A stretch of DNA of 64,000 bases. Origin: Nitrospirota bacterium (GTDB lineage Bacteria > Nitrospirota > Nitrospiria > Nitrospirales > Nitrospiraceae). The position numbers were made by a program, and so were the translations under genes. Location: the NCBI GenBank assembly GCA_004296885.1, contig SCVN01000023.1, positions 513,391 to 577,390 of the forward strand. Direction: 5' to 3'. This document shows, in pieces, positions 35,335 to 44,369 of the stretch. The notes under the pieces were generated by a model. That model was not told the DNA's origin and made no database searches. It worked only from the letters and a program-made list of their open reading frames with translations. Within the stretch, counting starts at the first letter, position 1. The number at the start of each line of letters is the position of its first letter.

Positions 35335-37203
35335 TCAACAACTGCGCACGTTTTGCACGAGCTCGCCGATGTCCAGGATCAGGACCACCTTGCCTTCCCC
35401 CGTGATCGTCGCGCCGGCAATGCCCTTGATGGCGGCCAGATAGTCCCACATGGACTTGATGACCACTTCTTCCTGGGAACGGAGCCGGTCCACGACGACG
35501 CCGATCTGCCGGTCGCCGACCCCCACCACCACCACGTAGAACTTGTCCAAATTCGGATCGCCGGGCATCTGAAATTCCTCCGCCATGCGGAAGAGGGGCA
35601 GCACCCGTTCGCGCAGATTCAGCACCTCGCGGCCATTGATCGTTTTGACGTCATCCTTGGTGATCTTGACCGCCTCGAGCACCGACCCGAGCGGAATCGC
35701 AAAAATCGCCCGATCCACCTCCACCAGCAGGGCTTGGATGATGGCGATCGTCAACGGCAGCTTGATCGTCACCAGGCTTCCCTTGCCCGCTTCGGAGGCC
35801 AACTCCACCGTCCCGTTGATCTTGCGGATATTGGTCCGGACGACATCCATCCCGACGCCGCGCCCGGAGATATCCGACACCTGATCGGCCGTGCTGAAGC
35901 CCGGCAGAAAAATCAGATTCAACACCTCGCGCGGCTCCATGGTGGCGAGTTCGGCTTCGCCGACCAGGCCTTTGGCCAAGGCTTTGGCCTTGATCTTTTC
36001 TACCTGCATGCCGCGACCGTCGTCCTCGATGCGGATGACGATGCTGTTCCCTTCCTGGCTGGCCGCAATCCGCACCACCCCTTCGCCGGACTTGCCGGCC
36101 GCCATGCGATCGGCCGGCGGCTCGATCCCGTGATCGATGGCGTTGCGCACCAGATGGACCAGCGGATCACCGATTTCGTCGGCCACCGACTTGTCCAACT
36201 CGGTTTCTTCCCCGTGCAGTTCCAGCCGGACCTGCTTGCCGATCTTCTGCGACAAGTCCCGCACCATACGCGGGAACTTGGCCAAGGCCTTGCGGATCGG
36301 CAACATGCGGGTCTTCATGACGGCCAGCTGCAGGTCGGTCGTCACCAGATTCAGCTGGGCGAGGGTCTCGGAGAGTTCCCGGACTTTCGGATCGTTCTCG
36401 TGGATCTCCTCCAACTCGCCGCCGATTTTCATCATGCGGTTGCGGCCCAGCACCAGTTCGCCGACCAGGTTCATGACCTGATCCAGCCGCTTCGTCTCGA
36501 CCCGGATCGTCTGGTCTTCCTCGGGCCGCTTGGCCGGCTTCTCCTGCTGCTGCTTCTGTAACGCCGCGTCCAGCGTTTGTTCGTTGACCGCCTCCATCTT
36601 GACGAGGATCTCGCCGAGGGGGACCTTGGTCTCCTGCTTGTCCAGCGCCTCGATCACCTGCTCCTTGGACACCGCCCCCTGTTCGATCAGGATCTCGCCG
36701 AGCCGGGAGGGCGTCGGCGGCTTCGACAGAGCGCCGGGCTCCACCGACGGAGCGGACGGGGCGTTGGGCTTGGCTTCGGCCTTCGCCGGAGACGCGTTCA
36801 GGACCGGATCGGCGTCGAGGCTCAGCACCAGGTCCAGCTTGTTCGACATCGCATCGGTTTCCACATGCTGGTCGGTTCCGGACTCCCGGATGTCCGCCAT
36901 GAGCAGCTTCACGACGTCGATGGTCTCGAGAATGACGTTGATCACGCCCGGCGTGACCGTCATGTCGCCCTGACGCAGCTTGTTCAGGATGCTTTCCGCC
37001 CGGTGGGTCACGTCCACCAGCCGGGTGAAGCCCAGGAACCCGGCGGACCCCTTCATGCTGTGCATGGCCCGGAAGATCTCGTTCAGGAGATCCTTGTTGC
37101 CGGGGTCGGTTTCCAAGGTGATGAACCGCTGATCGAGCAGTTCGAGCATCTCCTGGGTCTCCGCAAGAAAGTCGTTGCGGATCTCTATCATTTCGTCTTC
37201 CAT
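35335..37203 (-). CDS. cheA: Chemotaxis histidine kinase CheA
   Basis: 622 residues. The Hpt domain has phospho-His48 (AMHSMKGSAGFLG). A region (about 165-235) with two LGEIL-x-K/E repeats (RLGEILIEQGAVSKEQVIEAL and PLGEILVKMEAVNEQTLDAAL) resembles the N-terminal MshEN/GspE module and stands where the P2 domain usually lies. Dimerisation, HATPase (HLVRNAIDHGIEPP, DDGRGM, GRGVGMDVV) and CheW-like domains follow. It phosphorylates CheY and CheB. The start follows GGGGGGAGACC, with repeat R5 just upstream. Confidence 0.95.
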   Translation of the reverse strand: MEDEMIEIRNDFLAETQEMLELLDQRFITLETDPGNKDLLNEIFRAMHSMKGSAGFLGFTRLVDVTHRAESILNKLRQGDMTVTPGVINVILETIDVVKLLMADIRESGTDQHVETDAMSNKLDLVLSLDADPVLNASPAKAEAKPNAPSAPSVEPGALSKPPTPSRLGEILIEQGAVSKEQVIEALDKQETKVPLGEILVKMEAVNEQTLDAALQKQQQEKPAKRPEEDQTIRVETKRLDQVMNLVGELVLGRNRMMKIGGELEEIHENDPKVRELSETLAQLNLVTTDLQLAVMKTRMLPIRKALAKFPRMVRDLSQKIGKQVRLELHGEETELDKSVADEIGDPLVHLVRNAIDHGIEPPADRMAAGKSGEGVVRIAASQEGNSIVIRIEDDGRGMQVEKIKAKALAKGLVGEAELATMEPREVLNLIFLPGFSTADQVSDISGRGVGMDVVRTNIRKINGTVELASEAGKGSLVTIKLPLTIAIIQALLVEVDRAIFAIPLGSVLEAVKITKDDVKTINGREVLNLRERVLPLFRMAEEFQMPGDPNLDKFYVVVVGVGDRQIGVVVDRLRSQEEVVIKSMWDYLAAIKGIAGATITGEGKVVLILDIGELVQNVRSC

Positions 37204-37219
37204 GGTCTCCCCCCGGTCA

Positions 37220-37247
37220 CAGCCTTCAGCGATCAGCTTTCAGCGAG
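37220..37247. repeat. Heptamer array R5 (four tandem CAGCnnn units)
   Basis: CAGCCTT CAGCGAT CAGCTTT CAGCGAG, four exact 7-nt units, lie 17 nt ahead of the cheA start in the cheZ-cheA gap. No right arm is present; a small GAGGA/TCCTC hairpin follows. Confidence 0.6.
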
Positions 37248-37267
37248 GACGACTCCTCGGATTGCAT

Positions 37268-37858
37268 TCAATTGAATCCGCACTCGCCGAGAATGTCGTC
37301 CACCAGATCCTGCTTGAGCGCGGTCGTCCGGGACGCTTCCAGCTCTTTGAGCATCTGTCCGGCCCGGTTATCCTCGGCGCGCCGCTCCCCCTCCTGCTTG
37401 CAACCGAACACCACGATCATCTCCAGCAGCCGTCGTTGCACATCGTCGAGAATGACCAGAATTTTCTTGACCCGCTGGCCGACGAGATCCTGAAAAGACA
37501 GGGCCGTCATGATGTCAAGCAGCCGCTTATCGTCGGCCACCAACAGCCGTTTGATCGAAGCGATCCGGTCCGCAATGCCGGCGTCCAACTTGGCCTGCAG
37601 GGCCAGCCCGGCGAGTTGATCCAGCAACTTGGTCGCTTCCGCCCGCCCATCCTGCATCTCCTCGGTCAACTCCATCACCTGATGGGTTCCTTCCTCGGTC
37701 AACTTCGTCAGGTCCGAGAGCTGCGCGGACACTTGCGGCAGGTTTCCGAAGGACGGCACCGCCGCCGCCTCCATGTCCGACACCGTCCGGACGGTGGCAT
37801 TGATGAACCGGCTGACCTCCACCACCTTGCGGTACAAATCCTGACTCTCTTCATTCAC
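37268..37858 (-). CDS. cheZ: Chemotaxis protein phosphatase CheZ
   Basis: A 196-residue, mostly helical CheY-P phosphatase. The catalytic segment SFQDLVGQR (near residues 120-128) carries the essential Gln, and the C-terminal peptide QDLVDDILGECGF matches the CheY-binding tail of CheZ. It starts at GTG 37858 after AGGAGG. CheZ outside Beta- and Gammaproteobacteria is less common but known. Confidence 0.92.
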   Translation of the reverse strand: MNEESQDLYRKVVEVSRFINATVRTVSDMEAAAVPSFGNLPQVSAQLSDLTKLTEEGTHQVMELTEEMQDGRAEATKLLDQLAGLALQAKLDAGIADRIASIKRLLVADDKRLLDIMTALSFQDLVGQRVKKILVILDDVQRRLLEMIVVFGCKQEGERRAEDNRAGQMLKELEASRTTALKQDLVDDILGECGFN

Positions 37859-37928
37859 GATGGCCTCCTGCTCACGGAAACGATCGACGCCGAGCGTCGG
37901 CCGACGGCTGCACGCCGAGTATGATTGC

Positions 37929-38309
37929 CTATTTGAAGATCTTCGCCATCTTGTCTTGCAGCGCCTCGGCCGTAAACGGCTTGACGATGTAGTTGCTGAC
38001 GCCGGCCTGCACCGCCTCGATGATGTTCTCTTTCTGCGCTTCCGCGGTCACCATCAGGACCGGAATCTGCTTGAGCGCCTCGTCGGCGCGGATCGCCCGG
38101 AGCATGTCGATCCCCGTCATGACCGGCATGTTCCAGTCGGACACGACGAAACCGTAGGGCTCCCCCTTGAGCTTCTCGAGGGCTTCCTTCCCGTTCTCGG
38201 CTTCCTCGACATTGGTGAACCCGAGCTGCTTCAAGACGTTTTTGACGATGCGACGCATCGTGGACATATCGTCCACCACCATGATTTTCATATTGGGATC
38301 AGCCGGCAT
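37929..38309 (-). CDS. cheY: Chemotaxis response regulator CheY
   Basis: A 126-residue single receiver domain: [10 protein letters not shown] acidic pocket, phospho-Asp in [12 protein letters not shown], Thr in VTAEA and Lys in YIVKPF. Phospho-CheY binds FliM to change rotation. AGGAGGGGAG precedes the ATG. It is followed by cheZ after 70 nt. Confidence 0.96.
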   Translation of the reverse strand: MPADPNMKIMVVDDMSTMRRIVKNVLKQLGFTNVEEAENGKEALEKLKGEPYGFVVSDWNMPVMTGIDMLRAIRADEALKQIPVLMVTAEAQKENIIEAVQAGVSNYIVKPFTAEALQDKMAKIFK

Positions 38310-38503
38310 GGACTCCCCTCCTCCTTACACCCATTCAAATGCGCCGATGATTCGCGCCACGGTGACATTCCTGTTGAGTCGGCCGGCCGGGCAGCCCGGC
38401 TCCGTCGCCGATCCGTTCTGCCGCTCTTGTCGGCAGTTCCGCGCAAGAACATGAGTAGAACCCACCTGCCCACCCTCGAAACCGCCGCCCGGCAGCCCTT
38501 CCG

Positions 38504-39325
38504 TCAGGCTTTCTGGTACAGCACCGTCCGATGCGCGTGCATCGTTTTGAAGGCGCTCGAAACCGCGTGCATGGACTCCGAGAACCCGATAACCAGATAG
38601 CCGTTCGGCCGCAAGCAGTCATACAGGCTGGCCACGATCTTTTGCTTGGCCTTGTCGTCGAAGTAAATCAGGCAGTTCCGGCAGAAGATCACATCCATCC
38701 CCCGCAGCATCTTCAGGCGCGCCTGGTCGTAGAGATTGACGTTCATGAATTTGACGAGTTGCTTGGCCTTGGGGGACAGCACGTACTGACTGCCCTCGAG
38801 AGCAAAGTATTTCTTGAGGAGATCCGGCGGAATGTTGCGCACCGAGTGGGCACTGTAGGCGCCTCGGCGGGCATGGCTCAGAACGGTCTCGCTGATGTCG
38901 CTGCCCAGAATTTCGATCGACCAGTTGGCCAACGCCGGCCGCTCCAGCAGCATCATGGCCAACGTGTAGGGCTCGTCCCCCGTGGAGCAGGCGGCGCTCC
39001 AGATCCGGAGCTTCGACGCCTCTCGGTTCGCCTCCATAATGGCCGGCACGATCGTGTCGTTGAACGCGTGCAATTGGGGCACGTCCCGATAGAAAAAGGT
39101 TTCGTTCGTCGTGATCAAGTCGAACAGGGCCGTCAGCTCGCTGTCCCGCCAGGCGTCGAATTTCAAGAGATTGTAGTAGTCTTCGTAGGATCGGCAGTGT
39201 CGCTCGCGCAGCCGAGACTGCAACCGTCCCTCCAGGATGTATTTCTTGTTGTCCTGAAAATACATCCCGCTCCGTTCGTAGATCAGATCCCGGAGCTGCT
39301 TGAAGGTGTCGGGGCTCAACTGCAT
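38504..39325 (-). CDS. cheR: Chemotaxis protein methyltransferase CheR
   Basis: A 273-residue SAM-dependent enzyme that methylates receptor glutamates. The N-terminal helical domain (FKQLRDLIYERSGMYF) and the SAM-binding Rossmann domain with WSAACSTGDEPYTLAM and DVIFCRNCLIYF are diagnostic. I start at ATG 39325 after AAGGAAAT; the frame is open to 39367 but unsupported. It leads the che operon, 194 nt before cheY; that gap shows no clear gene. Confidence 0.95.
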   Translation of the reverse strand: MQLSPDTFKQLRDLIYERSGMYFQDNKKYILEGRLQSRLRERHCRSYEDYYNLLKFDAWRDSELTALFDLITTNETFFYRDVPQLHAFNDTIVPAIMEANREASKLRIWSAACSTGDEPYTLAMMLLERPALANWSIEILGSDISETVLSHARRGAYSAHSVRNIPPDLLKKYFALEGSQYVLSPKAKQLVKFMNVNLYDQARLKMLRGMDVIFCRNCLIYFDDKAKQKIVASLYDCLRPNGYLVIGFSESMHAVSSAFKTMHAHRTVLYQKA

Positions 39326-39427
39326 GGTGCTATTTCCTTCACGAGACGGACAGACCCCGGGCCCCATCCGCCGGCCGGCCCAAGTCCAGCCGTGGGTCTA
39401 CGTCCGAGGCCTTCCGCCACGGCCCAG

Positions 39428-39667
39428 TTAACCGATCAAGAGCTGGTTCGAGCGGCTGTGGACCCACTGCTGGATATCCCTGCGCTGAAACCGCCAGTGC
39501 TTCCCGATTTTGGAAGCCGGCAGTTCGCCCAGCCTGGCCAATTTGTAGACCGTGGACTTGGGAACCCGCAGAAACCGGGCGACGTCAAGCACGGTCAAAA
39601 TCTCGTGCTCGGCCCCCGAGCGTGTGTCCTGGCTCATGTCGGTTGCTGTCAATAGTGCGTCATTCAT
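39428..39667 (-). CDS. Excisionase-family (MerR-like) helix-turn-helix DNA-binding protein
   Basis: A 79-residue protein with one winged helix-turn-helix domain of the excisionase/MerR type (EILTVLDVARFLRVPKSTVYKLARLGELPASKIGKHWRF...IQQWVHSRS). Such proteins regulate nearby genes or recruit recombinases; no integrase is visible here. It lies upstream of cheR on the same strand and divergent from the MinD-like gene, and may control one of them. The start could also be ATG 39637. Confidence 0.8.
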   Translation of the reverse strand: MNDALLTATDMSQDTRSGAEHEILTVLDVARFLRVPKSTVYKLARLGELPASKIGKHWRFQRRDIQQWVHSRSNQLLIG

Positions 39668-39777
39668 ATCGAATGGAGTTATCGGACAGCCGGCGGGGAA
39701 ACTTGAGCCACGCCGGCGACCGATCCGGAGACACTCTCCTGCGGACAATTTTCCCCGGGTGTAGTACACTCCCGGCC

Positions 39778-40665
39778 ATGGCGATCATCGTGTCGGTGGC
39801 GTCCGGCAAGGGCGGCGTGGGCAAGAGCGTCGTCGCGTCGAACCTGGCCCTGCTCTTGGCGCGACACGGCAAGCAGGTCGTGCTGGCCGATCTGGACGTC
39901 GGCGGCGCCAACCTCCACGTCCTCTTCGGCCTGTTCCACCCGTCCCGCACCCTGACCGATTTTCTCGCCAAGCGGGTGGAGACGCTCGACGCCGTGGCCC
40001 AACCTCTCGACGCCCATCCCGGCCTCCGCCTGCTGCCCGGAACCGGAGAGACGCTGGCCACCGCCAACATGCCCTTCGCAAAGAAAAAGCGCCTGATTCG
40101 TCATCTGAAGGACCTGCCCGCCGACATCGTCGTCGTGGACGTGGGCGCGGGCACCAGCTATCATGCGCTGGATTTTTTCCTGATGGGCGACGCCCACCTC
40201 GCCGTGGCCACGGCCGACCCCACGTCGGTGCTGGACCTCTACCGCTTCATCAAGCTGGCCGCCATCCGGCGGGTGCTGTCGGCGTTCCTCGCACGGGATG
40301 AAATCGCCGAGGTCCTGTCCGACCGCGACTTCGCCAGCGTCGAGGAAGTGCTGGAGGCCGCGGGCAAGACCGGCGACGCGGGCCGGGCCCAAGCCGCGGA
40401 CATGCTGCAAGGGTTCCGTCCCTACTTGATTCTGAATCGGATGTCCGGACGCTCGCGGATCAACACCCTGCAGCTCAAGAACCTGCTGCAATCCTACGTC
40501 GGCGGGGACTTGGCTATGCTCGGCGAGATTCCCGAAGACGAAGCGGTGGAACGGTCCGTACGCCGCTATCTCCCGGTCGTGGACCATGCGCCCCTATCTC
40601 CTGCCGCCGAGTCCTTCAACCGCCTCGCGGAGGCGCTCCTGTTGGAGCTCCGCGGACGGGCCTAG
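39778..40665 (+). CDS. MinD/ParA-type ATPase, FlhG-like
   Basis: A 295-residue P-loop ATPase with the deviant Walker A GKGGVGKS (residues 10-17), switch-like ADLDVGGANLH and VVDVGAGTSYH. The size, the motility-gene neighbours and the C-terminal region (LNRMSGRSRINTLQLKNLLQSYVGG) fit FlhG/MinD-like regulators of flagellar number or ParA-like positioning proteins. FlhF is not in view. A possible -10, TAGTAC (39762-39767), lies just 10 nt before the ATG, and there is no ribosome site, so the leader may be very short. Confidence 0.82.
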   Translation: MAIIVSVASGKGGVGKSVVASNLALLLARHGKQVVLADLDVGGANLHVLFGLFHPSRTLTDFLAKRVETLDAVAQPLDAHPGLRLLPGTGETLATANMPFAKKKRLIRHLKDLPADIVVVDVGAGTSYHALDFFLMGDAHLAVATADPTSVLDLYRFIKLAAIRRVLSAFLARDEIAEVLSDRDFASVEEVLEAAGKTGDAGRAQAADMLQGFRPYLILNRMSGRSRINTLQLKNLLQSYVGGDLAMLGEIPEDEAVERSVRRYLPVVDHAPLSPAAESFNRLAEALLLELRGRA

Positions 40666-40727
40666 ACAGCCATGCCGCTGGACCGCGTGATGCGTGAGCC
40701 CACGTTTCACGCACGACGCATCCGCCG

Positions 40728-41411
40728 CTAGCTCTCGTCGCCTCGTGCATATGCCGCACCCATGTGGCGCGCACGCAGCCGCTCTGCCTGCAGGTGCAGG
40801 ATGTGCCGGATGAGCCGCTCCCGTCCCTCCGAGTTGATCGAGGCGAACCGCGCCGCCGTCGAAAACCGGTCGGAGCCTCCGCGGGACGCCGCATCGGAGT
40901 GGCTGCGCCGAACCGGAATCACCCGCACCACTTCAGCCACCGTCGCGATGGGCACGAAGGGCGGCAGGATGATCCGCAGTTCCAGTTGCGCGCCACCCTC
41001 GAACCGGCGCGGCGCCTCGAAGCAGATCCCGCCGCCGCTGATATTCACCTCGGTCAGGCAGGGAATGGCCAGCCCCTGCGGGCTCATGCGGGCCACGGTT
41101 TTCAGGATCAGCTCCAGCGCCCAATCCACTTTCATCAGCCAGGGGGCAAGCCGCGCTTCGATCACGGTGGCCTGATCCGCCTCCTGCGCGGCGGCCCGGG
41201 CCAGCAGGTCGGTGGTCGGGCGCGCAATGAACGCCGTAATGGCCTCGTCCACCTGCGGCAGGGAGCGGCGTTCGCCTGATTCCGGCGCCTCGCCGAACGG
41301 CCAGTACTCAAGGAGCAACCGGTCGTCGATACGCAGCAACTCCCGCCGATCATCCTCGACCGGCTGGGTCTCGCGCAGCCGTGGCGTGTCAGCTGAGGAT
41401 ACGCGCGCCAT
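40728..41411 (-). CDS. PilZ-domain protein
   Basis: 227 residues. The N-terminal half (RRELLRIDDRLLLEYWPF) is a YcgR-like or unknown segment. The C-terminal half (about 120-215) resembles PilZ: TEVNISGGGICFEAPRRFEGGAQLELRIILP and FASINSEGRERLIRHIL. The usual RxxxR c-di-GMP motif is not obvious, although RRELLRIDD could serve. It starts 1 nt after the diguanylate cyclase stop, so the pair is coupled and probably works in c-di-GMP control of motility. Confidence 0.75.
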   Translation of the reverse strand: MARVSSADTPRLRETQPVEDDRRELLRIDDRLLLEYWPFGEAPESGERRSLPQVDEAITAFIARPTTDLLARAAAQEADQATVIEARLAPWLMKVDWALELILKTVARMSPQGLAIPCLTEVNISGGGICFEAPRRFEGGAQLELRIILPPFVPIATVAEVVRVIPVRRSHSDAASRGGSDRFSTAARFASINSEGRERLIRHILHLQAERLRARHMGAAYARGDES

Positions 41412-41412
41412 C

Positions 41413-42906
41413 TCAGCACCTGGCCCCGGCGTTTCCGACGCCGACCTTTTCCCGCTTGTACACTGGGCCCTCCATCGTCTGCGCCGCCCCATTCCGGACG
41501 GACTGGTTCGTTTCGACGCGGTTCCGTCCGCGCGTCTTCGCCTGGTAGAGCGCCTCGTCGGCCGCCGCCACGAGATCGTCCACCGTGGCGATCTGCGGAT
41601 TGGGCGTCTGGGCGATCCCCATACTGACCGTCAGGCCGAAGCGCGCGCCGTCGGCGAGAAACGTCTGCTGCGCCAGCAGCTCGCGGATGCGATTGGCCAG
41701 CACCTGGGCCTGAGCCACGTCGGTCCGCGGCAGAATGATCGCAAACTCCTCGCCCCCGTACCGCGTGGCAATGTCCACCGTCCGAATGGCCTGCCCGATC
41801 AACCCGGCCACATCCTGAAGAAGCCGATCTCCGACCGGATGCCCGAACCGGTCGTTCACGGATTTGAAATGATCCACGTCCAGCATGATCAGGCACAGCG
41901 GAGTCTGGTATCGTTCGGCTTCGCGGAATTCACGGGCCAGAATGTTCGTGAAGGCCCGCCGGTTGAGCAGGTTCGTCAGCCCGTCCGTCAACGCCTGGCT
42001 TTGGACCTGCAGATGCGCCTCCGCATTCCGCAGGGCCAACGCCAGCGAGGTTGTGACGGCCTTGATGAGTTCCACATGGTACGGCTCGAAGGGTTCGCGT
42101 GATCCCCGTTGGAGCCGCAGGAACCCGACCGGCTCCTGGGCCACCCTGAGCGGCACTTCCAAGACCGCGCCCCCGACGGCAGACTCGCCTGCGACCGTCC
42201 CCTCCGGGGTCCGCGTGACCGATCCGGATCCGCCGGCGAGCAAGACACCCTGCACTCGCTGAATGGTCGCCGAGTCGGTCGCCGGGGCGGCATGGACCCA
42301 TGCGCGCGGGGGCGCACACCAACCGACGCCCAGCAGGTCAAGATCGAGCATAGGGGTCAGCCGATGGCCGACCATCTGCACGATTTCCTCGGCATCCAGG
42401 GTGCCGGCAAAACTCTGGCTGAGATCGTTGACCAGCACGAGACTCTGGTTCCAGTGCCGCAACCCGTCCCGTTCCCGGGCCAGCTCTTCGTTGGCTTGCT
42501 GCAACTTGTCGGACAGTTCCCGGACCTGCAGAAAGGACCGACGGACCTCCAGCCCCTGGCGCAACGCCTCTTCCAACCGGCCGTCCGGCACGGGAGTGGC
42601 CAGATAATCGAAGGCGCCGGTCCGCAGCAAGGCCGCCGTGCGCTCGGCTCCGTGATCCCGCCCCGCCACAATCAGGCAGGCATCGGAATGGGAATCTCGG
42701 AGATCCTGCAAGAGCGCGAGCGCCCCCATTCCCGATCCGGGGAGATGGCAGATCACCGCTTCCACGTCGCAGGCGCTCCCCTCCGGCCCGCTCCACACGT
42801 CGTAGCCGGCGGCCTGCACCCGAGCCTGAAACGCCCTCCGGACCGACGCGGTGGGGCTCATCACCATCACTCGGGCTCGCTGGGAATCAAGTATGCTCAC
42901 GGGCAA
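41413..42906 (-). CDS. Diguanylate cyclase with degenerate receiver, GAF and GGEEF domains
   Basis: 497 residues that make c-di-GMP. Residues about 8-125 look like a receiver, but the phospho-acceptor position is His54 (VICHLPGSG) rather than Asp, so it is probably not phosphorylated. A short coiled coil (about 125-150), a GAF-like domain (about 160-300) and a GGDEF domain follow: GGEEF (384-388) with the inhibitory I-site RTVD (375-378) five residues upstream, so product feedback is expected. The PilZ gene follows directly. Confidence 0.92.
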   Translation of the reverse strand: MPVSILDSQRARVMVMSPTASVRRAFQARVQAAGYDVWSGPEGSACDVEAVICHLPGSGMGALALLQDLRDSHSDACLIVAGRDHGAERTAALLRTGAFDYLATPVPDGRLEEALRQGLEVRRSFLQVRELSDKLQQANEELARERDGLRHWNQSLVLVNDLSQSFAGTLDAEEIVQMVGHRLTPMLDLDLLGVGWCAPPRAWVHAAPATDSATIQRVQGVLLAGGSGSVTRTPEGTVAGESAVGGAVLEVPLRVAQEPVGFLRLQRGSREPFEPYHVELIKAVTTSLALALRNAEAHLQVQSQALTDGLTNLLNRRAFTNILAREFREAERYQTPLCLIMLDVDHFKSVNDRFGHPVGDRLLQDVAGLIGQAIRTVDIATRYGGEEFAIILPRTDVAQAQVLANRIRELLAQQTFLADGARFGLTVSMGIAQTPNPQIATVDDLVAAADEALYQAKTRGRNRVETNQSVRNGAAQTMEGPVYKREKVGVGNAGARC

Positions 42907-43190
42907 CCTCCGTCTCGATGGCGGCGCCCCATTCGGGACCGCCGTGACGATGCGGACCGACTACGGCAACTTCTTCCTGTGCCGGAAAAGTAAAGCAAGG
43001 AGTGGGCCAGCGGCCGCAGAACCATTTGGAGGTGAGACGAAAGACGACAACCAGTCGCGGAACGTCTAAACTGGGTCGTTGAAAGAGGGATTAGACAGGA
43101 GCGGCCCGTCCGTAGGCAGTATTTGCCGGGTGAAAGACGGATCATCCGGCGTCAGCGACCGGCCGGTTCGGTCGGTCCGCTGACAGTCGG
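42907..43190. other. Intergenic gap with hairpin
   Basis: 284 nt between the FlgM-like gene and the diguanylate cyclase. The only structure is a GC-rich hairpin at 43151-43184 (outer stem GTCAGCG/CGCTGAC plus ACCG/CGGT with one bulge). It lies 6 nt after the minus-strand stop at 43191 and is probably a terminator. I see no gene here. Confidence 0.45.
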
Positions 43191-43394
43191 TCATCGTCGG
43201 GCTGACGTCGCGCCCTGGCTCTGACCGACCTTGCCGAGGCCTTGCTGCAGGTTGCGGGCTTCAGACGAAATGGAGACCCGGTCGTCCTGTTCGGAGGCAG
43301 CCCCCTCGGATGAGGACGGACCGGAGTGGTCCAGGTTCAGCACCCGCTGATAGGTCCGGACCAGATTATGAATCTCGCTGCCTTGAATACTCAC
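43191..43394 (-). CDS. FlgM-like small protein (candidate anti-sigma-28 factor)
   Basis: 67 residues from GTG 43394, which is preceded by AAGGAAG; the longer frame has no such support. The N-terminus (SIQGSEIHNLVRTYQRVLN) and the DRVSISSEARNL box resemble FlgM and related flagellar proteins, where an (R/K)V-x-(L/I)S-x-EA motif contacts FliA. It follows fliT/fliS/fliD in the flagellin cluster. The assignment is by motif only, so another flagellar filament-cluster protein is possible. Confidence 0.5.
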   Translation of the reverse strand: MSIQGSEIHNLVRTYQRVLNLDHSGPSSSEGAASEQDDRVSISSEARNLQQGLGKVGQSQGATSARR

Positions 43395-43441
43395 GTTGGG
43401 CTTCCTTGAACGTCGGCATGAACGGACCGGCGTGCCAGACC

Positions 43442-43831
43442 TTAGCCCTGGGTATGCATCATCCCCTGGGCATGGAGCGCCACGCCTGCGTAGCCGGCCA
43501 TGGCGACGCTGCCTGCCTTGGCGGTACAGAGCCACTCCTGCGTCTGCGCCTTCCAGGCGGTAATCCTTTCTTGGTTTCTTTCCGAACGATTGATCGCGTC
43601 CCGCATCAACAGGCCGAGCGATTCCAATGCGGCCTCCTCGCCGGCCAACCCGCCCGTGACTGCCTGGGCCTCCAAATCCGCCAGGACGTCGCGCATCTCC
43701 GCGAGCACCAGCGCCGAGGCCGCCGCCACCGCTTCCAACGCCTCGAGGTCTTCCCGTTCGATGGCTTTGGCGCCACGATCCAACAGGTCAAGGTAACGCC
43801 GATACGGGCTCTCAAGCTGTTGCTGGTACAT
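43442..43831 (-). CDS. FliT/FlgN-like flagellar export chaperone
   Basis: A 129-residue helical protein (YRRYLDLLDRGAKAIEREDLEALEAVAAASALVLAEMRDVL) with the length, helix pattern and position after fliS expected of FliT-type chaperones, which hold the filament cap FliD before export. Sequence identity to known FliT cannot be judged by eye. GGAGGAAGG precedes the ATG. Confidence 0.6.
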   Translation of the reverse strand: MYQQQLESPYRRYLDLLDRGAKAIEREDLEALEAVAAASALVLAEMRDVLADLEAQAVTGGLAGEEAALESLGLLMRDAINRSERNQERITAWKAQTQEWLCTAKAGSVAMAGYAGVALHAQGMMHTQG

Positions 43832-43882
43832 CCTTGTGCCTTCCTCCGGCTTCCTCGGCCGGCTGACGGTTTCACCATCCTG

Positions 43883-44329
43883 CTAGCCGACGCTGTTGAG
43901 CTGCCGCATGGGGACGCCGGGCTTGACGTATCCGGCGGGCGGCTGCGCCCCGCCGGCCATCTGCTGCGCCAACCCCTTCCATCCCTGCTGCAACTCCTCC
44001 AAGAGACGGGCCACTTCCGCCATCGGTTTGGGATCATTCTCGTAATTGGCGACGGTGAGCTGCTGCACCATGTAGGTGTAGAGCTGGTCCAGTTTGGCCG
44101 CGATTTCTCCGCCCCGGTCCTTGTCCAGGACGGCGTGCAGCTCGGTGATGATATCCACCGCATGACAGATCGCCTTGGCCTTGTCCGCGAGCCGACCTTC
44201 CTGAACCAACCGGGCGGCGTCGCCCAGCCGCGTGATCGCCTTGTCGTAGAGCAACACGACCAGTTCGATCGGCGAGGCCTGTTGGAGCTGGTTCTGGCGG
44301 TAGACCTGAATCTTGTGCGTAACAAGCAT
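43883..44329 (-). CDS. fliS: Flagellin export chaperone FliS
   Basis: A 148-residue four-helix chaperone that binds the C-terminus of flagellin. It starts at ATG 44329 after AGGAGGG (MLVTHKIQVYRQNQLQQASPIELVVLLYDKAI, the typical FliS N-terminus), followed by LDQLYTYMVQQL. A further start at 44356 in frame is unsupported. A proline-rich tail extends beyond the usual length of about 125. Confidence 0.92.
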   Translation of the reverse strand: MLVTHKIQVYRQNQLQQASPIELVVLLYDKAITRLGDAARLVQEGRLADKAKAICHAVDIITELHAVLDKDRGGEIAAKLDQLYTYMVQQLTVANYENDPKPMAEVARLLEELQQGWKGLAQQMAGGAQPPAGYVKPGVPMRQLNSVG

Positions 44330-44369
44330 GAATCCCTCCTGAGGCGTTCGCACCAATGATCGCGAGCGA

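Noticed and set aside
39428..39667. Excisionase-type gene as evidence of a prophage or integrated element
   Set aside because: No integrase, attachment-site repeats or phage genes nearby; the fold is also common in ordinary regulators.
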